From NCBI RefSeq assembly GCF_020171345.1, contig NZ_JAIUZM010000002.1, positions 372,001 to 436,000 on the forward strand: 64,000 bases of DNA. The letters are read 5' to 3'. The notes under the pieces were generated by a model. The model searched no databases and was not told the origin of the DNA. It saw only the letters and a list, made by a program, of their open reading frames with translations. This DNA comes from Microbulbifer agarilyticus. Lineage in GTDB: Bacteria; Pseudomonadota; Gammaproteobacteria; Pseudomonadales; Cellvibrionaceae. Shown piece after piece: positions 19,320-33,987 of the stretch (position 1 is its first letter; each line of letters opens with the position of its first letter). The translations under genes and the position numbers were made by a program.

Positions 19320-21647
19320 TTAGATTACTTTAAATCCTTCTTTACTAATCGGCATGGTACGAATCCGCTTACCGGTGGCATCGAAGATGGCGTTGGTGAC
19401 CGCGGCTGCCAGGGGCGGGAATGCGGGTTCGCCTAATCCCGTTGGGGGATATTGGGTGGAGAGCCAATGTACCTCGATCTTTGGCTGTGCAGGCATCCGC
19501 AGAAGCGGGTAGGTATCGAAATTCGATTGCTGTACAGCGCCGTTTTCAAAGCTGATTTCCTGTCCTGCGAGCACGCTGAGTGCGTCTGTCACGGAACCTT
19601 CCACCTGGTTCACTCCGGCACTTTTGTTCAGCAGCATACCCACGTCACCGGCTACAACTACACGGTCTACTTTCACGTTATTTTGTTCGTCGACGGTTAC
19701 CTCGGCTACCTGGGCAAAGTATCCCAGATGGCTGAAATAGAAGGAGAGGCCGCGGCCTTGCCCATCTTTTTGTGGGCGGCCCCAGTCACCGTTCTTTGCG
19801 GCCAGTTTGACGACATCGATGGCGCGCTCGGTATTGAAATCCCCGGCTCGCCGTCTGCCCGTCCAGCGCGGTGCGCCGAACTGTTCCAGCAGGAATTCCA
19901 GGTGGTCCCGCTCTGCCGCTACTGCCAGCTCGTGAATAAAGCTCTGGTAGACCCAGGCCAGTGAGCAGGACACGGGTGCCCGCCACCAACCGGTGGGCAC
20001 TTGTAGGGGGAGTGGGTGGGCCTCAATGCTTAGGTTGGGGATTTCCGGGCACTGCAGGTTGCCTGAGCTGGCATTACCTGCGCGCACAGGCCGGCTGTCG
20101 TCGGCGTCCTTTGGGTAGAAGGTGATAGTTCGGTCGCGCAGACCGGTGAGTGTACCCTCGGCGTTCAGCGCACCGGTGAGTTTGTGGAACCCTCCCACCC
20201 GGTAGAAATCATGGGCGGTATCCGCCTCCCGGTTCCACATTAACTTGATGGGCGCCTTGGTACGGTAGGCAATAGCGGCTGCCTCACAGGCGTAATCGTT
20301 CATCAGGCGCCGGCCAAAGCCGCCACCGATGCGGCATTGTGTCACGGTGATGTCTTCGGCAGGAATACCTACGGCGGAAGACACGAGTCCGGGAATAGAC
20401 TGCGGTGTCTGAGAGGGTGCCCAGATGTCCATTTTCCCATTGCGGTACCAGGCCGTGCAGTTTTGCGGTTCAAGATTGGCGTGCGCAAGGAATGGGTAAG
20501 TGTAATAACCGCTGACGGTTTTGTGGGCCGTAGCGAGAGCCTTGTCAACACTGCCCTTGCTCTTCTTCGCCGCGCCGGGCTTGTCGGTGAGCGCGCTGGC
20601 TTTTTGCTGGATATCTTCCCATGAGTCGGTTGCGGCGCTACTCAGATCCCACTCTACCCGCAGCGCCTTTGCGGCCTGAAATGCTTCGTAAGTGGATTTG
20701 GTGACAATGGCAACGCCGGAAAGTAGCTCGGTTTGTATGCCGTTCCCCTCGATCACGAAGGCGTCTACTACACCCGGTAGCGCTTTAATTTCCTGCAGGT
20801 TTGCCTGCTTTACGCCGCCGCCGAACTGCGGGCACTTGGTGTAAGTTGCGTAGAGTTGGCCGGGGAGCTTCTGGTCAATACCAAACAGGGGCTTGCCGGT
20901 AACCAGAGAGTGGTTGTCTACCCCGGGTACGAAGGTGCCCAGCAGCTTGTAGTCACTGCGTTTTTTCAACGGCACCTTTTTGCCGTTGGGTACCGGCAGC
21001 TCTGCTGCTGTGCCGGCCAGTTCGGCGTAACTGAGTTTGCGGTTGTTTTCGCGGTTTACGATAAAACCCTGATCGGCAAAGCACTGTGCTTTGCTCACGC
21101 CCCATGTTTTCGCCGCGGCAGCAATCAGCATTTCCCTGGCGACGGCTCCTGCCTGGCGCAGTGGACGCCAGTTGCGCGGTGTCGACTGGGAGCCACCGGC
21201 GGATTGCCGGCCGAAGCGTTTGGCATCGATGTCGGACTGGATCACGCTGACGGATTCCCAGGGGGCTTCCAGTTCTTCGGCAATGATCATCGGCAACGTC
21301 GTTTTTACCCCTTGCCCAATCTCCGGGTTCTTTGCGGCAATGACGATGGTGCCATCAGGCTTTATCTGGATGTAGGCATTCGGGGTAAAGACGTTCGAGG
21401 TAAAGGCGGTGTCGGTAGACGCTTCTGTGCCTTTTGGTGCGGCCAGTGTGCGCGGTGCACCGCTGAGGGCGAAACCCAGAACAAGGCCGCCACCGACAAT
21501 ACCTGTCAGCTTCAGGAAGTTCCGCCGGGGCATAAATGTCTCAGCCTCGTCGGTGATCTCCGCCGGTGCCCGGTTAATGCGTTCCACAAACTCCGCCGGC
21601 ATGTCCACATCGGGGATCAGGTCATCGATTTCGGAGTACTCGCTCAT
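19320..21647 (-). CDS. Molybdopterin-binding large subunit of a Tat-exported molybdenum hydroxylase (IorB/CoxL type)
   Basis: This is the catalytic subunit of a xanthine-oxidase-family enzyme that oxidises an aldehyde or N-heterocycle with water as oxygen donor. The start is set at 21647, where ATGA overlaps the stop of the small-subunit gene; this gives 775 residues. A Tat signal, PRRNFLKLTG (Arg41-Arg42), lies after an acidic leader, so the enzyme is periplasmic. Molybdopterin-binding segments include GGGFGRR and RIGGGF-type loops. The likely catalytic Glu740 is in GLGEPAFPP near the C-terminus. The arrangement is that of isoquinoline 1-oxidoreductase beta subunits. It ends an eight-gene operon of sulfatases and glycosidases, so its substrate may be a sugar aldehyde. 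That role is an inference. Confidence 0.9.
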   Translation of the reverse strand: MSEYSEIDDLIPDVDMPAEFVERINRAPAEITDEAETFMPRRNFLKLTGIVGGGLVLGFALSGAPRTLAAPKGTEASTDTAFTSNVFTPNAYIQIKPDGTIVIAAKNPEIGQGVKTTLPMIIAEELEAPWESVSVIQSDIDAKRFGRQSAGGSQSTPRNWRPLRQAGAVAREMLIAAAAKTWGVSKAQCFADQGFIVNRENNRKLSYAELAGTAAELPVPNGKKVPLKKRSDYKLLGTFVPGVDNHSLVTGKPLFGIDQKLPGQLYATYTKCPQFGGGVKQANLQEIKALPGVVDAFVIEGNGIQTELLSGVAIVTKSTYEAFQAAKALRVEWDLSSAATDSWEDIQQKASALTDKPGAAKKSKGSVDKALATAHKTVSGYYTYPFLAHANLEPQNCTAWYRNGKMDIWAPSQTPQSIPGLVSSAVGIPAEDITVTQCRIGGGFGRRLMNDYACEAAAIAYRTKAPIKLMWNREADTAHDFYRVGGFHKLTGALNAEGTLTGLRDRTITFYPKDADDSRPVRAGNASSGNLQCPEIPNLSIEAHPLPLQVPTGWWRAPVSCSLAWVYQSFIHELAVAAERDHLEFLLEQFGAPRWTGRRRAGDFNTERAIDVVKLAAKNGDWGRPQKDGQGRGLSFYFSHLGYFAQVAEVTVDEQNNVKVDRVVVAGDVGMLLNKSAGVNQVEGSVTDALSVLAGQEISFENGAVQQSNFDTYPLLRMPAQPKIEVHWLSTQYPPTGLGEPAFPPLAAAVTNAIFDATGKRIRTMPISKEGFKVI

Positions 21648-22144
21648 TCTCCGGTACCTCCTGGTACTGAGTTCTCTGCCGCAGTATGAATCGCCTGGCG
21701 AATACGCTTGTAGGTCCCGCAGCGGCAAAGGTTGCCGGCCATGGCATTGTCGATATCCGCATCGGATGGATTCGGATTTGCTTTTAATAGTGCCGCGGCG
21801 GTCATAATTTGTCCGGCCTGGCAGTAACCACATTGTGGTGTATCGGAGGCGATCCAGGCGTCCTGCAGTGGATGGAGCTGTTCATTGCCACTGTCATCCG
21901 TCTCTGCAAGGCCTTCGATTGTGGTGATCTCTTGCCCGGCAACGGCGGAGATGGGCAACAGGCAGGAGCGCATGGCGTTGCCATTAAAATGCACGGTGCA
22001 GGCGCCACAGAGGCCGCGCCCGCAGCCAAACTTGGTGCCGACCATATCCAGACGGTCCCGTAGTACCCATAGCAGTGGGGTGTTGGGGTCAAGATCGTCA
22101 ACCTCGCGATCTTCCCCATTCAGTACGAAATTAATGGCTGTCAT
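21644..22144 (-). CDS. [2Fe-2S] small subunit of the molybdenum hydroxylase (IorA/CoxS type)
   Basis: This electron-transfer subunit has 166 residues from ATG 22144; a longer open frame to 22246 is not needed. A plant-type ferredoxin domain carries KFGCGRGLCGACTV, then a later Cys. The C-terminal [2Fe-2S]-binding four-helix domain has QCGYCQAGQ and NLCRCGTY. All eight expected Cys appear present. It has no signal peptide, so it is probably carried across the membrane with the Tat-exported large subunit. The four-base ATGA overlap with that gene indicates translational coupling. No FAD subunit or cytochrome gene is in the window; the electron acceptor is unknown. Confidence 0.92.
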   Translation of the reverse strand: MTAINFVLNGEDREVDDLDPNTPLLWVLRDRLDMVGTKFGCGRGLCGACTVHFNGNAMRSCLLPISAVAGQEITTIEGLAETDDSGNEQLHPLQDAWIASDTPQCGYCQAGQIMTAAALLKANPNPSDADIDNAMAGNLCRCGTYKRIRQAIHTAAENSVPGGTGE

Positions 22145-22223
22145 AGCGGTGCTAACACTCCGAGCTTTCTGTTTTGTAATGTTCTTATTTATCCGCACGT
22201 AACCATGCTTTTTACTCGGCTGG

Positions 22224-25127
22224 TTACTCTTGCCCGTAAAATCCAATCAAATTGTTGGTAATGACATCGGCAACCGGGTCTTTGCCGATGTGTGGAATCA
22301 GATCCAGCGTACTTAAAACAATTCTGCCTTTGCCGGTAGGGACTTCAGACAGGTCGCTTCCCGTCCACACATCGCCGGTACCCTGGTAATGTCGTTTCAT
22401 TAACGTCATATCCGGGAAGTTGTCATTGGCAACCACCGTAACCAGCGAGGTGTGGGGCAGGTCTACCATGGAGAATTTGGCCCGTACATTTTCGTAGGCT
22501 CCATACATGGCCTGGTTTTGTGGCAGGCCGTCAAATATTGGATGCTGGCCAACCACGTGGGACATGCCGCCCCACAGTCCACTTGAAGCCTTTATGTTCA
22601 CCTCTACCGGTAGATACTTGCTGGTCCCTTTGCTCAGTACGCCGTGGTTCCACTTCGGCCGTTGCATCGGGAATTGCAAATAGACCACCGTGCCGCCGCG
22701 ACGGGCAAAGGCATTCAGTTGATCGCGAATGGCTGTCTGCTCGTCACCCTCGCGATCTGCCATGGCCACAAGGACGGGTGTGGTGAGATCTGTGTCTTTG
22801 CCGAAAGGCTGGTGCTGGATGGCGTATTTGTTCAGAAACGGCATCACACGTCCGGTTTGATCGACAATGGCAACGGGGGCCGTGGCCGGTGCCTGCACGG
22901 CAAATACATCAAAGCCATGACGATTGCGGGCGACCGTTTTTCCGTTGTGGGTGATGGTCGCAGTAATCTGGTAACTGCCTTTGAGTTGCTCAGTCGGCAG
23001 GCGGTGCTCGAACAGTTGGCTCACTGCCCGGGCATACTCCACGGATTCTTCCGTGCGCCAGACGGTATTGCCGCTGGCATCGGTGACGTCGATGGTGAGC
23101 GTCCCTTCGATTGCGCTAAGGTCGTTGATGCCGGTCACCTGCAGGTCGATGGTATCGCCCTGATAGGCATTGCGTGGGAAGGTACGGATAGAAAGGATAC
23201 GGGGCTGGTTTGCGGCCTGGGTAAAGTCGAAAACGGCCCCTTTGGGATTGCGCCACAGGTCGAGAATGCCGGCACCCATAATCCAGTCTCCGCCGGTAAG
23301 GGCGTGTACGCAGTAGCCGGTGATGTTCGGGTTGGCCCGGGTGGCCTCGATCATGCGCGCATTGGCGAGGCCGTGAATGTGTTGCTGCTCGCGATAGAAC
23401 GCCTGCGGTGAGGCGTATACATGGGACAGCTGGCCGGTGATCACTTCCGACAGCTGTTCGCCCAGCTGTTTGTGGTAGCGGGTAGCGGGCAATATTGGGT
23501 TGCCTTCACGTTCAAATCGCGCGTTTACCGGGTCGAAGTCCACGTAACTTCCGTAACCCAGCTCCGACACGAAACTGGTGACCCCGGGCTTCAGGTTGTG
23601 GCCGATGGGCTTGCCCTGGATGCCCAGCTGCTTGCGCGCCTCCGCGGTATGGCCCACACCGAGGAATTTGTCATACCAGGCATTCGTCATGTTGGGGCCC
23701 GGATAGGTGTGTACATCATTGAAGTAGGTGAATTCACGAGAGCGGGGCAGGTATACCTTGGCGCCGAAGGCCCAGCCACCGGATTCATCCAGGATCAGGC
23801 GGCTCGGGTCGGTATCCCGGGCCATCATCGCGGTTTCTGCCATCATTTGCTTGAGGATTGGGCGGCGTAGCTCGTTGAACAGCTCCCACATCACGATGCT
23901 CGCGTGGTTGCGGTCGCGGGCAATGGTCTGCTCGATCTCGAACAGAACTCGGCGCGGCAGGTCCGGGGTGTCTACCGGCAAATCCATACATTCCAGTGCC
24001 GGGGAGCCAATGACCATCACGCCCATTTCATCGGCCAGGTCCAGCCATTCTGGCGGCGGTGGGCGGCGCCAGGGGCGGATCATATTGAAGCCCGCTTCCT
24101 TGGCCATGCGGATCTCCTTGCGCGCCAGCTCGAGGTCCGCGGGCGCGGCGACCCCAACCGGGTAGATGCCTTCAAGGAAGACCGCTTTGACATAGATGTC
24201 TTCGCCGTTGAGCTGGAAGCGGTTGTTGTTGATGCTGAACTCGCGGAAACCGAAGCGCTCGGTTACCGAATGACTGAGTACCCCATTGCGGGAGATGTTG
24301 GCGGTTACCGTGTAGAGGTTCGGTGTATCCGGTGACCAGCGTTTTGCTTTTGGGACGTCGATTGCTGTATTCAGCTGGCTCTTGCCCGGTTGCGTGCGGT
24401 GCTCAAGGCGTGTCTTGCCGACGATGCGGTTGGAACCAAACTCCCGCACCACCAGCTCAATGTCATCGCGGTGATAGTGCTCGTCGTAGTTGACCAGCGA
24501 CAATGCAACCAGCGCGCGATCGGTGGCCATCTCCGGGCTGACAAACAGGTCGTCGATAAATGCCTTGTCGGAGGCTTCCAAATGCACGGACTGCCAGATA
24601 CCGCCGGTAATACCACCGCGCCATTGCGGCGTTTCCATGGCACCCACGCCATCGATGACTTTATCGGTATCGAGCAGGATGGGGCCGACTACCCGCAGGG
24701 TCAGTACATTGCGTTCGCCGGCTTTGAGTAGTGCATCTACGCGGAAGGAGAAGGGGGTAAAGCCACCTTCGTGCACGCCGACCACCTGATCATTCAGATA
24801 CACCTCTGCGCGATAGTTAACAGCATCAAAATGCAGGTGAACGATCTTGTCCTGCCATGTTTCACTGATGTCGAAACCTTTGCGATAGACGGCGACACCT
24901 TCATAGTCGCGCTCGATACGCTCCCACACACTGGGCACCTGAATGCTGCGTACGTCTGCGTGCCGCTCGAAATTTTCATTGAGGTGAAGTTTTCCCGCAC
25001 GGCTTTTCCCAGCGTCATCAAACAGAATTTGCCATTCGCCATCCAGAGAAAGGGTATTGGGGGACAATTGCTCTGCATGAGCAGGTAGAACAATCATCAT
25101 TACGCATACAAGCAGGCGCCAGTACAT
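22224..25127 (-). CDS. GH2 glycosidase with a C-terminal glutamine-amidotransferase-like domain
   Basis: This exported beta-glycosidase (beta-galactosidase, glucuronidase or mannosidase class) has 967 residues and a signal peptide ending at AHA (about residue 18). The sugar-binding jelly roll comes first, then an immunoglobulin-like domain, then the barrel. The acid/base is E419 in WELFNEL and the nucleophile is E522 in VSELGYG. After about residue 650 there is an Ig-like domain and then a Rossmann-like region (FARRGGTVVYLQFP, HPIFDGLPQN), as seen in some secreted GH2 enzymes with a GATase1-like tail. It lies between tandem sulfatases and the molybdenum hydroxylase on one strand with gaps of 58 and 80 bases. 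The sugar specificity is not readable. Confidence 0.9.
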   Translation of the reverse strand: MYWRLLVCVMMIVLPAHAEQLSPNTLSLDGEWQILFDDAGKSRAGKLHLNENFERHADVRSIQVPSVWERIERDYEGVAVYRKGFDISETWQDKIVHLHFDAVNYRAEVYLNDQVVGVHEGGFTPFSFRVDALLKAGERNVLTLRVVGPILLDTDKVIDGVGAMETPQWRGGITGGIWQSVHLEASDKAFIDDLFVSPEMATDRALVALSLVNYDEHYHRDDIELVVREFGSNRIVGKTRLEHRTQPGKSQLNTAIDVPKAKRWSPDTPNLYTVTANISRNGVLSHSVTERFGFREFSINNNRFQLNGEDIYVKAVFLEGIYPVGVAAPADLELARKEIRMAKEAGFNMIRPWRRPPPPEWLDLADEMGVMVIGSPALECMDLPVDTPDLPRRVLFEIEQTIARDRNHASIVMWELFNELRRPILKQMMAETAMMARDTDPSRLILDESGGWAFGAKVYLPRSREFTYFNDVHTYPGPNMTNAWYDKFLGVGHTAEARKQLGIQGKPIGHNLKPGVTSFVSELGYGSYVDFDPVNARFEREGNPILPATRYHKQLGEQLSEVITGQLSHVYASPQAFYREQQHIHGLANARMIEATRANPNITGYCVHALTGGDWIMGAGILDLWRNPKGAVFDFTQAANQPRILSIRTFPRNAYQGDTIDLQVTGINDLSAIEGTLTIDVTDASGNTVWRTEESVEYARAVSQLFEHRLPTEQLKGSYQITATITHNGKTVARNRHGFDVFAVQAPATAPVAIVDQTGRVMPFLNKYAIQHQPFGKDTDLTTPVLVAMADREGDEQTAIRDQLNAFARRGGTVVYLQFPMQRPKWNHGVLSKGTSKYLPVEVNIKASSGLWGGMSHVVGQHPIFDGLPQNQAMYGAYENVRAKFSMVDLPHTSLVTVVANDNFPDMTLMKRHYQGTGDVWTGSDLSEVPTGKGRIVLSTLDLIPHIGKDPVADVITNNLIGFYGQE

Positions 25128-25185
25128 GGTGGGTTCTCCAGGGATCTATCCCGTTGTTATGTTTGTTATCTGTCAGGGCGAAGTG

Positions 25186-26862
25186 CTAAGACCGGTTCGT
25201 GTTGATCAATGCGAACATCTGTTGCTTGAGGTCTTCCCGTACCGCTTGATAGTCGTGCTCGCCGGCCAGGTTATGCCATTCATTGGGATCGCTGCGGTGG
25301 TGATACAGCTCTTCGCGGCCATTGGGGTAGCGGATGTAGCGGCAGTCTTCCGTGCGATAGCTGTAGGTTTGCTGCCACACGTATTCCTGGGGGAGGTCGG
25401 CAATAATCTTGATGTGCCAGGGCACTTGCCGGTTAAAACGCACACCCAGGCCCTCGATAGGCTGGTTGATCTCTGCACCGAGCACGGTCAGGGCACCTTG
25501 TGGCCCGCTCCAGAGAGTCTTTGGGTCACGGTCGAGCAGTGGTAGCAGGCTATGGCCGCCTACCGGGCCGGCACCAGCACGTTTGGAGTGGCTCCCTTCG
25601 AGCGCAAACAGTGCCCTGAATGTAGGGAAAATATCGATCAGGGAAACTGGCTGTTGAATGCTCTGGCCCGCAGCTGTCAGGCCAGGCACTTTCCACAGCA
25701 TCGGTATGCGGGTGCTTTCCTCCCACGGAGAATTCTTATAGAGAAAGTTCTTCTCACCGAATTGCCAGCCGTGGTCACTGGTCAACACGACCGTCGTATT
25801 GTCGCGGAAGCGAGACTGTTCGAGTGCGTGCAGAACCTTGCCGACCTGCTCATCCATAAAGGTGATACAGGCCAGATAAGCCTGGATAACCCGGCGCAAC
25901 CCCTCGTTGTCTTCACCATAGGATGCCTTTAGTGCGTTGAAATAATGAAAGCCGATATGGTCTGGTGGGTAGTGGCTTTGGAAGAAGGTATCCTCCAGGT
26001 CACCGCCCTTGATTGGAGGGAGTTGGATTTCGTCGAGGGGGTACAGGTCAAAAAAACGTTTGGGCGCATACAGCGGTGTGTGTGGCCGTACAAAGCCAAC
26101 CCCGAGAAAAAAGGGCTGTGCGCTATCACTTTGATCCAACTGACGAATTTGTTCGCTCGCCCAAACCGCGTGGGCCTCGTCCGGGAGCAGGTCGCGGTCT
26201 GTCTCATTGACATAACGAAATGGCAGGCGTGGGAAGCCCCAACCAGTGTGAGTGCTTTCCGTTGCGCTACCGGAGAATTCCGGTACATCGTTCAGCGGCG
26301 CAAATGAGCCGTCTACGATATTGATGCTGCGGAAGGGCTCCGGGACCGAGGGGTGCCCGGTGATACGGGTACCATCGAATGCGTGGGGGCCGTAGTTCAA
26401 GCGCTCCGGTACGCCCCATTTATCCCAAAGATTTTTGATGTTGTTGTGCAGAAGCTTGCCGGTGCCCAGCAACTGGTAGCCGTTTTCCCGGAACAGGTGC
26501 AGAAAGGTTTTGTTGTTCCGCAAAACAAACTGCTGGTCCATACGGGTCCAGCCAAAGTCCCTGGAGTCGTGCGGGTACACGCCGGTGAACAGGCTACTGC
26601 GGGATTGGGAGCACACTGGTACGTTGGTATAGGCGTGTTTGAACTGCACCGATTGGCGGGCGAGCTGATCGATATTTGGGGTTTGTACCTGGGGGTGCCC
26701 CCCCATGCTTGCAATATAGTCGTTCAGGTCGTCGACCAGAATGAACAGGACATTCTGCCGGGGCTCTTGCAGTGGCGCCGCCGCCACGTTCGCGGGCAGG
26801 ATGGCAACCAGAACAAGTACAGCGAGCAACCCCCGAATAGTCGACACTGCTGCGATACTCAC
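25186..26862 (-). CDS. S1-family sulfatase with atypical CSQSR motif
   Basis: This exported sulfatase has 558 residues from a GTG start that overlaps the previous stop by one base (TAGTG). A signal peptide ends at VAA. Metal-binding DD is in VDDLNDYI, the Lys/His region is GTGKLLHN, and the second metal site is SDHGWQFGEKN. The modified Cys84 lies in CSQSR, where the usual Pro or Ala two residues after Cys is Gln; the DNA reads TGC TCC CAA TCC CGC on the minus strand (26613-26599). All else is typical of the iduronate-2-sulfatase-like branch. It could be active if the local maturation enzyme tolerates Gln, or it may be slow or unmodified. It is a tandem paralogue of the upstream gene. Confidence 0.92.
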   Translation of the reverse strand: MSIAAVSTIRGLLAVLVLVAILPANVAAAPLQEPRQNVLFILVDDLNDYIASMGGHPQVQTPNIDQLARQSVQFKHAYTNVPVCSQSRSSLFTGVYPHDSRDFGWTRMDQQFVLRNNKTFLHLFRENGYQLLGTGKLLHNNIKNLWDKWGVPERLNYGPHAFDGTRITGHPSVPEPFRSINIVDGSFAPLNDVPEFSGSATESTHTGWGFPRLPFRYVNETDRDLLPDEAHAVWASEQIRQLDQSDSAQPFFLGVGFVRPHTPLYAPKRFFDLYPLDEIQLPPIKGGDLEDTFFQSHYPPDHIGFHYFNALKASYGEDNEGLRRVIQAYLACITFMDEQVGKVLHALEQSRFRDNTTVVLTSDHGWQFGEKNFLYKNSPWEESTRIPMLWKVPGLTAAGQSIQQPVSLIDIFPTFRALFALEGSHSKRAGAGPVGGHSLLPLLDRDPKTLWSGPQGALTVLGAEINQPIEGLGVRFNRQVPWHIKIIADLPQEYVWQQTYSYRTEDCRYIRYPNGREELYHHRSDPNEWHNLAGEHDYQAVREDLKQQMFALINTNRS

Positions 26863-28442
26863 TATCGGGCGTCCGCGGTTTGCGCCAACAGGTTCGCCTT
26901 CAGGCTGGCTTTTTGTGTTGCATAGTCAGCATCATCGGCGAGATTGTGGTGCTCCTGCGGGTCCATTCGGTTGTGGTACAACTCTTCTTTGCCATTGCCG
27001 TACAGGATGTAGCGCCAGTCGCGATTGCGCAGGGAAAAATTCGGCTTCCCTTTGTCTGTTTTCACTACGGTAAGTGCAGTTCGCGGTCGGGTTTCTGTGC
27101 CATTCATCAGCGGAACCAGGCTGAGCCCGTTAAGCTCGCCACCAGCAGGGCTTTTTTTGTTGTCCCCCTTTAACCCTGCGAGGTCTTTAAAGGTCGGGTA
27201 CAGATCGATCAGACTAACGGCTGCATCGACTTTTTGCCCGCCCTTCATGCGCGGATCAAACACGATTAGCGGAACGCGGGTGGAGCGCTCCCAGAGGTTG
27301 TTTTTAAACAGGTTATCTTTTTCGCCCAGGTTGTAACCGTGGTCACTGGTAAACACAACCACCGTGTTGTCCGCAAAGCGGCTTTCTGCGAGCGCGACCA
27401 TTACTTTGCCGAGCTGTTCATCCATAAACGAAACACTGGCCAGATACGCCTGGTAATACCGCTTCAACGCGGTTTCTTTATCCGGAAAGGATTCCATCAG
27501 CAAGCGGTAGTGTTTACGGCCCTTGGATTCTTTCGCGCCGAAGATACTTTCAAAGTGGGTGTCCTGGTCATCGCCCTCGAGTAGTTCTGGCAGGCGAATG
27601 GTGTCCAGTGGGTATTGCTCAAAAAAACGATCCGGCACAACCAGTGGCGTATGCGGCCGGATAAAACCGAGGCTGATAAAAAACGGCTTGTCGAGGCCGT
27701 CGTTGTCAAAAGCGCGAATCTTGTCTGCCGCCCACTGTGCGTACATCTCGTCGGGCAGCGGGTCGTGGTTATTCTCATCGGTGTACTGGAAGGGCTTTTT
27801 GAAACCGCCGTAGTACCAGCCTTCGTGCCCAGGCTTTCCGTTGCCGGGCTTTACGTGAGGAACGTTGGACAGGCGGGCAAAGGTTGAATCCAGCGGGCCG
27901 ACCAGTTTTCCGTAGGGTGCCGGAACACCGGGGTGCTGTGTGACCTTCTCTCCGTTAAATGCCAGTGGTGTGTAGTCTGGTCGAATGTCGTATTCGTCCC
28001 AGGCACTGGGCCATTGATGGTGCATCACCTTGCCGGCGCCCGTGGTGTGGTAGCCCTGTTCCGACAGGAACTCCATCAGGGTTTTTGACTGATTGAGTAC
28101 GGGGTTTTTGCGCCAATTATTAAAGTTGTAGTGCCCGGAACGGTGAGGGTAGATGCCGGACAGGAAACTGGCTCGGGATGGGCTGCAAACGGGGGCATTG
28201 GAATGTGCGTTGGTAAACAGTGTCCCTTGATTGGCGAGCTTATCGATATTCGGTGTGTGAACGCCCGTTTCACTGTTCATTACACCGATAAAATCATTCT
28301 GGTCGTCTGCCACTACGAACAGGAAATTGGGTTTTTCAGCCTCTGCGCTGGCGGTTGCCGAAAATAGTGTGAAGAGGGCGATGCGGCTGAAATGACGGAT
28401 ACGACTGGTATGCAAGAGTGCCGCGAGACGTTGCTTAATCAC
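26862..28442 (-). CDS. S1-family sulfatase, iduronate-2-sulfatase-like
   Basis: This exported sulfatase has 526 residues and probably starts at a GTG (28442) with a weak ribosome-binding site. A basic N-terminal stretch precedes the hydrophobic signal (ALFTLFSATASAEA). Metal-binding DD is in VADDQNDF, the formylglycine motif is CSPSR (Cys86), the Lys/His region is GAGKVMHH, and the second metal site is SDHGYNLGEKDNLFKNNLWERSTR. It shares long stretches with the downstream sulfatase at 25186-26862 (for example LPDE-YA-WA-KIR, IRPHTPL, SVSFMDEQLGKV), which points to tandem duplication. The two genes overlap by one base. Confidence 0.93.
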   Translation of the reverse strand: MIKQRLAALLHTSRIRHFSRIALFTLFSATASAEAEKPNFLFVVADDQNDFIGVMNSETGVHTPNIDKLANQGTLFTNAHSNAPVCSPSRASFLSGIYPHRSGHYNFNNWRKNPVLNQSKTLMEFLSEQGYHTTGAGKVMHHQWPSAWDEYDIRPDYTPLAFNGEKVTQHPGVPAPYGKLVGPLDSTFARLSNVPHVKPGNGKPGHEGWYYGGFKKPFQYTDENNHDPLPDEMYAQWAADKIRAFDNDGLDKPFFISLGFIRPHTPLVVPDRFFEQYPLDTIRLPELLEGDDQDTHFESIFGAKESKGRKHYRLLMESFPDKETALKRYYQAYLASVSFMDEQLGKVMVALAESRFADNTVVVFTSDHGYNLGEKDNLFKNNLWERSTRVPLIVFDPRMKGGQKVDAAVSLIDLYPTFKDLAGLKGDNKKSPAGGELNGLSLVPLMNGTETRPRTALTVVKTDKGKPNFSLRNRDWRYILYGNGKEELYHNRMDPQEHHNLADDADYATQKASLKANLLAQTADAR

Positions 28443-28484
28443 GCTAGAAATTCCCGTTCAAAGTGGGTTGGAGTGGAACACAAC

Positions 28485-28509
28485 AGGGGCCGCCAAACCG
28501 GCAGCCCCT
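28485..28509 (-). terminator. Intra-operon hairpin after a GH2 gene
   Basis: On the minus strand, AGGGGCTGCC pairs with GGCGGCCCCT (one G-T pair) across a 5-base loop, 19 bases after the GH2 stop. The following bases GTTGTGTTCC are only mildly T-rich. It may be a weak terminator or an mRNA-stabilising stem within the operon. Confidence 0.55.
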
Positions 28510-28527
28510 GAGACGTGATCGCGAAGC

Positions 28528-33976
<5,449 letters not shown>

Positions 33977-33987
33977 CGCTGTTTGTA

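Noticed and set aside
20856..21689. Plus-strand open frame of 277 residues
   Set aside because: It is antisense to the molybdenum hydroxylase large subunit, with no family mark or ribosome-binding site; a codon-bias shadow.
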